Both the position numbers and the translations under genes were made by a program. From the NCBI GenBank assembly GCA_964647395.1, contig CAZYHR010000001.1:33927-97926 (forward strand): DNA of 64,000 nt, in the 5' to 3' direction. Under the pieces are notes generated by a model that did no database searches, was not told where the DNA came from, and worked only from the letters and a program-made list of their open reading frames with translations. Of the stretch, positions 61,099 through 64,000 are shown in pieces. The stretch is from Phosphoribacter sp964647395. GTDB taxonomy: Bacteria > Actinomycetota > Actinomycetes > Actinomycetales > Dermatophilaceae. Within the stretch, counting starts at the first letter, position 1. Every line of letters begins with the position of its first letter.

Positions 61099-61433
61099 CG
61101 TCGTCCGCCCATGGCGACGGTGAGCAGCACGGCCGCGTCGGTGACCGCCTCCAGTCCGTGCACGGCCGGCGGGATGACCAGCAGGTCGCCCTCGCGCCCG
61201 TCCCAGGTCACGTCCCCCGCGGTCAGCCTGACCCGCCCGGAGATGACCACCAGCGTCGCGTCGCCCGGGCTCTCGTGGTCACCCAGCGCGGTGCCCGCCG
61301 TGAGCGCGATGACGGTCTGGCGCAACGTCTTCTCGTGGCCGCCGAAGACGGTGCTCGCGGCCCGGCCCTGCGAGCTCCGGGCGGCCTTGGCCGCCAGCTC
61401 GCGGGCGGTTGCGTCGAGACTGAGCTTGTCCAC
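61089..61433 (-). CDS. Small cupin-domain protein
   Basis: A 114-aa single-domain cupin. TALGDHESPGDATLVVISGR and GREGDLLVIPPAVHGLEAVT are the two cupin motifs; the His residues DHES and VHGLE are the metal ligand positions left, with fewer ligands than in canonical dioxygenases. Possibly a sensor or small-molecule-binding protein. It ends in the overlap with the kinase gene. Confidence 0.82.
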   Translation of the reverse strand: MDKLSLDATARELAAKAARSSQGRAASTVFGGHEKTLRQTVIALTAGTALGDHESPGDATLVVISGRVRLTAGDVTWDGREGDLLVIPPAVHGLEAVTDAAVLLTVAMGGRRQG

Positions 61434-61436
61434 GGC

Positions 61437-61775
61437 TCAGCCCTCCCCGTCCTGGCCCATGGCGCCGAGCGCGATCGAGGCGTGCGCGTAGGCCGCCCCC
61501 GCGCGCATCTCGGCAGCCACCCAGACCGCCTCCATGAGCTGCTCGGGGGTGGCTCCCTTGCGCAGCGCCAGCTTGGTGTGGCCGGCGATGCAATAGGGGC
61601 ACTGGGTCACGTGGGCCACGGCCACCGCGATGATCTGCTTGGTCGGCTCGTCCAGCGCGCCGGCCGCGAACACCGCCTGACTGAACGCCTCGAAGGCCTC
61701 GTGAGGTGCCGGCGCCAACTGCTTGCGCCGCCGGGCCTGCTGGGGGGTCGTCGGATGATAGAAGCCATCGCTCAT
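61437..61775 (-). CDS. AhpD-like carboxymuconolactone decarboxylase family protein
   Basis: A 112-aa helical protein. VAVAHVTQCPYCIAGHTKLA carries the CxxC-x3-H motif of AhpD-type peroxidases (Cys-Pro-Tyr-Cys, about residues 60-68), in the standard place. It probably disposes of peroxides with a small thiol or lipoamide system, or belongs to the related gamma-carboxymuconolactone group. It lies 3 nt upstream of the cupin gene in the same direction. Confidence 0.87.
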   Translation of the reverse strand: MSDGFYHPTTPQQARRRKQLAPAPHEAFEAFSQAVFAAGALDEPTKQIIAVAVAHVTQCPYCIAGHTKLALRKGATPEQLMEAVWVAAEMRAGAAYAHASIALGAMGQDGEG

Positions 61776-61809
61776 CGCACACACTCCTTGTCGTGCTCGT
61801 GCCGGAGAC

Positions 61810-62463
61810 CTAGCGGCCGGCCGGGACCATCGTTCGCGCCGCGGCATACGCATCGAGCGGGAGCAGCCCGCCGAGGTGGCGCACCGCGTCGAGCCCGGCC
61901 ATCGAGGTCCCGTTGTCGAGCACGACCGGCAGGGCCGGCCGGCCGAGCCCGTGCCACGCCTCATCCCAGGACCGGATGCGCCGGTATGCCGCCCCGGTCA
62001 CCGGTCCGCGGCTGGGGCTCACCGCGTAGCCGAACCGCCAGACGGGGTCGCAGGACGAGCCGGAGCGTTTCATCAGGGGGGCCAGCGGGATCCGGATGTC
62101 GTTGGGCACTCCGATGTTGGTGCGGCCTCGCCAGTGCAGCTCGAACAGCAGGGCGCGTACCTCGTGCTCGACGCGACTGCCGTAGGCCTCGGCGTAGGCC
62201 GAGCCGGCGGCCTCGGTGTTGGGCAGGCTCTTGGGCGCCTCGGGCAGCGCTGGCTCGTCGGCCACGAGCAGCTCGGCCAGGTCGTCTCGCTGGCCGGCCA
62301 ACTCGTCCTGCTCCGGGACGGTCAGCGGCCGGCCACCGGCGGGCGACTCGGGATGCTGCTGCACGGTGCGCCAGTCGATGGGCACCCCGTCGGCCACGAG
62401 GAGGTCGGATCGCCGCGAGGCCAGGTAGCAGGCCGGGTTGATGAAGTCGGCGTAGACGATCAT
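61810..62463 (-). CDS. DsbA-family protein lacking the CxxC motif
   Basis: A 217-aa thioredoxin-fold protein of the DsbA/FrnE type. The N-terminus MIVYADFINPACYLASRRSD parallels the DsbA start (YxDFxCPxC), but only one Cys remains (PACY) and the first is Asn. The helical insert and the C-terminal VVLDNGTSMAGLDAVRHL follow the fold. It may be a reductase/isomerase of the 2-hydroxychromene-2-carboxylate isomerase type, or only structural. ATG 62463 has GGAG upstream. Confidence 0.7.
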   Translation of the reverse strand: MIVYADFINPACYLASRRSDLLVADGVPIDWRTVQQHPESPAGGRPLTVPEQDELAGQRDDLAELLVADEPALPEAPKSLPNTEAAGSAYAEAYGSRVEHEVRALLFELHWRGRTNIGVPNDIRIPLAPLMKRSGSSCDPVWRFGYAVSPSRGPVTGAAYRRIRSWDEAWHGLGRPALPVVLDNGTSMAGLDAVRHLGGLLPLDAYAAARTMVPAGR

Positions 62464-62543
62464 GATGCTCCATCCTCGATTCTCAGCAAATACTACACTT
62501 TCAACCGTATAAAATGTTCGCACGGCAGGAAGAGGTTGAGCGC

Positions 62544-63047
62544 ATGGACGTCAGTGCAGCGGGCGGCGCCGGGAGCAGGGTCGCGACCGTGCTCGAGCAG
62601 GACCACCGGGTCATCGACGAGGGTTTCGCGGCGTTCGTCGCCACGGCCGAACAGGGCCGGGTCGACCGTGAGCCCTACGATCGGGCCGCCGAGGGCCTAC
62701 GGCGACACATCTTCGTCGAGGAGGAGGCACTTTTCCCGCCGCTGCGGGCGGCCGGGCTGGTCGGTCCGGTGCTGGTCATGCTGCGCGAACACGGCGAGAT
62801 CTGGGACCTGCTCGACACCCTCGACGGGCTGCTCGCCGGAGGTGGCGCCGGCCCCGACGACCTGCTGCCGGTGTGGCGCCGACTGGAGGACGTGCTGGCC
62901 CAGCACAACGTCAAGGAGGAGCGGATCCTCTACCCCGCAGCGGATCAGGCGTTGTCCGAGGTCGACCTCGACGACGTGCGGGCCGCCCTGCGGGACAGCG
63001 TGGTCCCGCAGGGCTGGGCCAGCGAGATGGCCGGCCGCAGCCGGTAG
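62544..63047 (+). CDS. Hemerythrin HHE-domain protein
   Basis: A 167-aa four-helix protein. Iron-ligand motifs are complete: LEQDHRVIDEGF, LRRHIFVEEEALFPPL, LREHGEIW and QHNVKEERILYPAAD (H, H...E, H, H...E). Such proteins bind O2 or NO or repair iron centres. ATG 62544 has GGAAGAGG upstream; ATG 62514 in frame is possible but lies in the AT-rich promoter. It is divergent from the DsbA-like gene. Confidence 0.9.
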   Translation: MDVSAAGGAGSRVATVLEQDHRVIDEGFAAFVATAEQGRVDREPYDRAAEGLRRHIFVEEEALFPPLRAAGLVGPVLVMLREHGEIWDLLDTLDGLLAGGGAGPDDLLPVWRRLEDVLAQHNVKEERILYPAADQALSEVDLDDVRAALRDSVVPQGWASEMAGRSR

Positions 63048-63111
63048 CGGCCGCCGCGGGGTCCGCCACCGGACGGCAGCCACCCAGCACCGTGGCGAGG
63101 TCCGCACCTAT

Positions 63112-63196
63112 CTCACGGTGCGGCAGCTCTCACGGTGCGGCAGCTCTCACGGTGCCGCAGCTCTCACGGTGCGGCGGCTCTCACGGTGCGGCAGCC
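63112..63196 (+). repeat. 17-bp tandem repeat, five units
   Basis: Five units of CTCACGGTGCGGCAGCT with a few changes lie between the hemerythrin gene and the end of selO. The array is intergenic and no gene is seen in 63048-63256 apart from it. Confidence 0.93.
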
Positions 63197-63256
63197 GGTT
63201 TCGATGGTCGAGCAGATCCGCGAGGCGGCCCGGCGGACCCTGGCGCACTACCCGGC

Positions 63257-64000
63257 TCAGGTGCCGCAGAAGGTCACGTAGTCGTCGGAGAAGCCGTCCG
63301 GTCCCGGCTCGGCGTAGCGCTCGAGCCCGGGTCGCTCGGTGAACGGGTCGCGCACCACCGCGAGCAACTCCTCGAAGGGTCCGAGGTCACCGGCCGTCGC
63401 CGCCGCGAGGGCCTGCTCGACCAGGTGGTTGCGCGGCAGGTATGCCGCGTTCGCGCCGTCCAGCGCCACCGCCAGCGCGGCGCGCTCCCCGGGATCCTGC
63501 GGGAGCAGGGCGAGCCAGCGCTGCTCCCAGGCGTCGTAGCGGGCCAGGTCACCGACCTCCCCGCGGACGGCGTCGCGGTCGCCGCGCACCACTCGGCCCA
63601 GCGCGCGGAAGGTGCCGGTCAGGTCCAGGCGCTCGGCCGCCAGGATCTCCAGCAGGTCGTCCACGAGCGGCTCGGCGACCGCGTCGGGCGCGACGGCCTC
63701 GGGGACGCCGAGTTTGGCGCGGAACCGCGTCAGCAGCGTCGCGGCGTACCGGGGGAAGAAGCCGTTGACCCGTCCGGTGGCTTCGGCGACCAGGGTCTCC
63801 GGCTCGCCGTCGGCCAGGGGCAGCAGCGCCTCGGCGAGCCGGGCCAGGTTCCACGCCGCGATCCCGGGCTGGGCGCGATAGCGGTAGCGACCGCCGGTGT
63901 CGATCGAGCTGAACACCGCGTCGGGGTCGTAGGCGTCGAGGAAGGCGCACGGCCCGTAGTCGATGGTCTCGCCGGACAGGGTCATGTTGTCGGTGTTCAT
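63257..64000 (-). CDS. selO: Protein adenylyltransferase SelO, C-terminal part
   Basis: The 247 visible residues form the C-terminal half of SelO/YdiU (UPF0061), a pseudokinase-fold AMPylator. MNTDNMTLSGETIDYGPCAF at the upstream edge is the metal-binding and active-site block (Asn and Asp of the inverted kinase site). The C-terminus ends in TFCGT, the conserved tail with a redox-active Cys. The rest of the gene runs off the window, so the true start is outside. SelO modifies proteins in oxidative stress in characterised bacteria. Confidence 0.93.
   Translation of the reverse strand: MNTDNMTLSGETIDYGPCAFLDAYDPDAVFSSIDTGGRYRYRAQPGIAAWNLARLAEALLPLADGEPETLVAEATGRVNGFFPRYAATLLTRFRAKLGVPEAVAPDAVAEPLVDDLLEILAAERLDLTGTFRALGRVVRGDRDAVRGEVGDLARYDAWEQRWLALLPQDPGERAALAVALDGANAAYLPRNHLVEQALAAATAGDLGPFEELLAVVRDPFTERPGLERYAEPGPDGFSDDYVTFCGT

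Noticed and set aside
63205..63282. Short plus-strand frame after the 17-bp repeat
   Set aside because: About 25 codons, overlapping the end of selO, with no ribosome-binding site and no family signal.
1..64000. tRNA, rRNA, riboswitch or insertion sequence
   Set aside because: I saw no cloverleaf, rRNA core or transposase in the window; small structured RNAs cannot be excluded without covariance search.

Overview
The window is very GC-rich (around 70 percent by eye), densely coded DNA from an actinobacterium. Short or 4-nt ATGA overlaps between genes, GTG starts, DUF5926 and DUF6394 genes, a DUF222/HNH gene and many -10 hexamers of the TANNNT type placed 6-9 nt before a start codon (predicted leaderless mRNAs) all fit. 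A Micrococcales member close to Intrasporangiaceae is my best guess, but the sequence alone does not prove it. The heptamer GTATGCC/GGCATAC recurs about 45 times on both strands, far above chance.

Layout. 1-4.1 kb: housekeeping genes (pheA, a GDT1-type cation transporter, DUF5926, an anti-sigma-like ATPase, a tandem GNAT). 4.1-9.0 kb: an RNA-repair locus, with the end-healing/ligase enzyme Pnkp and the 3'-end methyltransferase Hen1 in one overlapping operon and an RlaP-type nucleotidyltransferase facing away across seven copies of an 8-bp tandem repeat. 9.0-12.9 kb: a TrkA-domain potassium channel coupled to a DUF6394 membrane protein, an AadA-like protein without its catalytic DxD, and a Pro/Ala-rich protein. 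13.0-28.0 kb: a catabolic island. A ten-gene minus-strand operon (branched-chain-type ABC importer, MmgE/PrpD, Asp/Glu racemase, flavoprotein, hydantoinase-like amidohydrolase, CaiB CoA-transferase) faces an IclR regulator with a cyclase and a second MmgE/PrpD. The shared promoter region carries two matching 17-bp inverted repeats.

28.3-39.3 kb: a CoA-transferase/SDR/PucR-type regulator operon and a second ABC importer with an alpha/beta hydrolase; its livM is frameshifted. 39.5-48.3 kb: a defence-like or mobile island, with a repeat-rich DUF222/HNH protein, a metallo-beta-lactamase-fold protein and a type I Wadjet (jetABCD) locus that is broken: jetA and jetB are truncated and joined, jetC carries a frameshift and jetD an in-frame TAG.

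48.4-64 kb: an oxidoreductase, DUF4262, a secreted PepSY-like protein, phenylacetate-CoA ligase, an SDR, a tightly overlapping membrane/lipid glycosylation cluster (GT-C, GT2, YdjC deacetylase, methyltransferase, frameshifted DMT-like protein), a MarR/FMN-reductase pair, a glutathionyl-hydroquinone-reductase-like protein preceded by stacked tandem repeats, an APH-like kinase, a small redox/stress group (cupin, AhpD-like, DsbA-like, hemerythrin), and the C-terminal end of SelO. No rRNA, tRNA or CRISPR array was seen, and no gene-free stretch exceeds 300 bases. Three independent frameshifts (livM2, jetC, the DMT-like gene) all sit at short G or C runs, so sequencing error must be excluded before calling them natural mutations.
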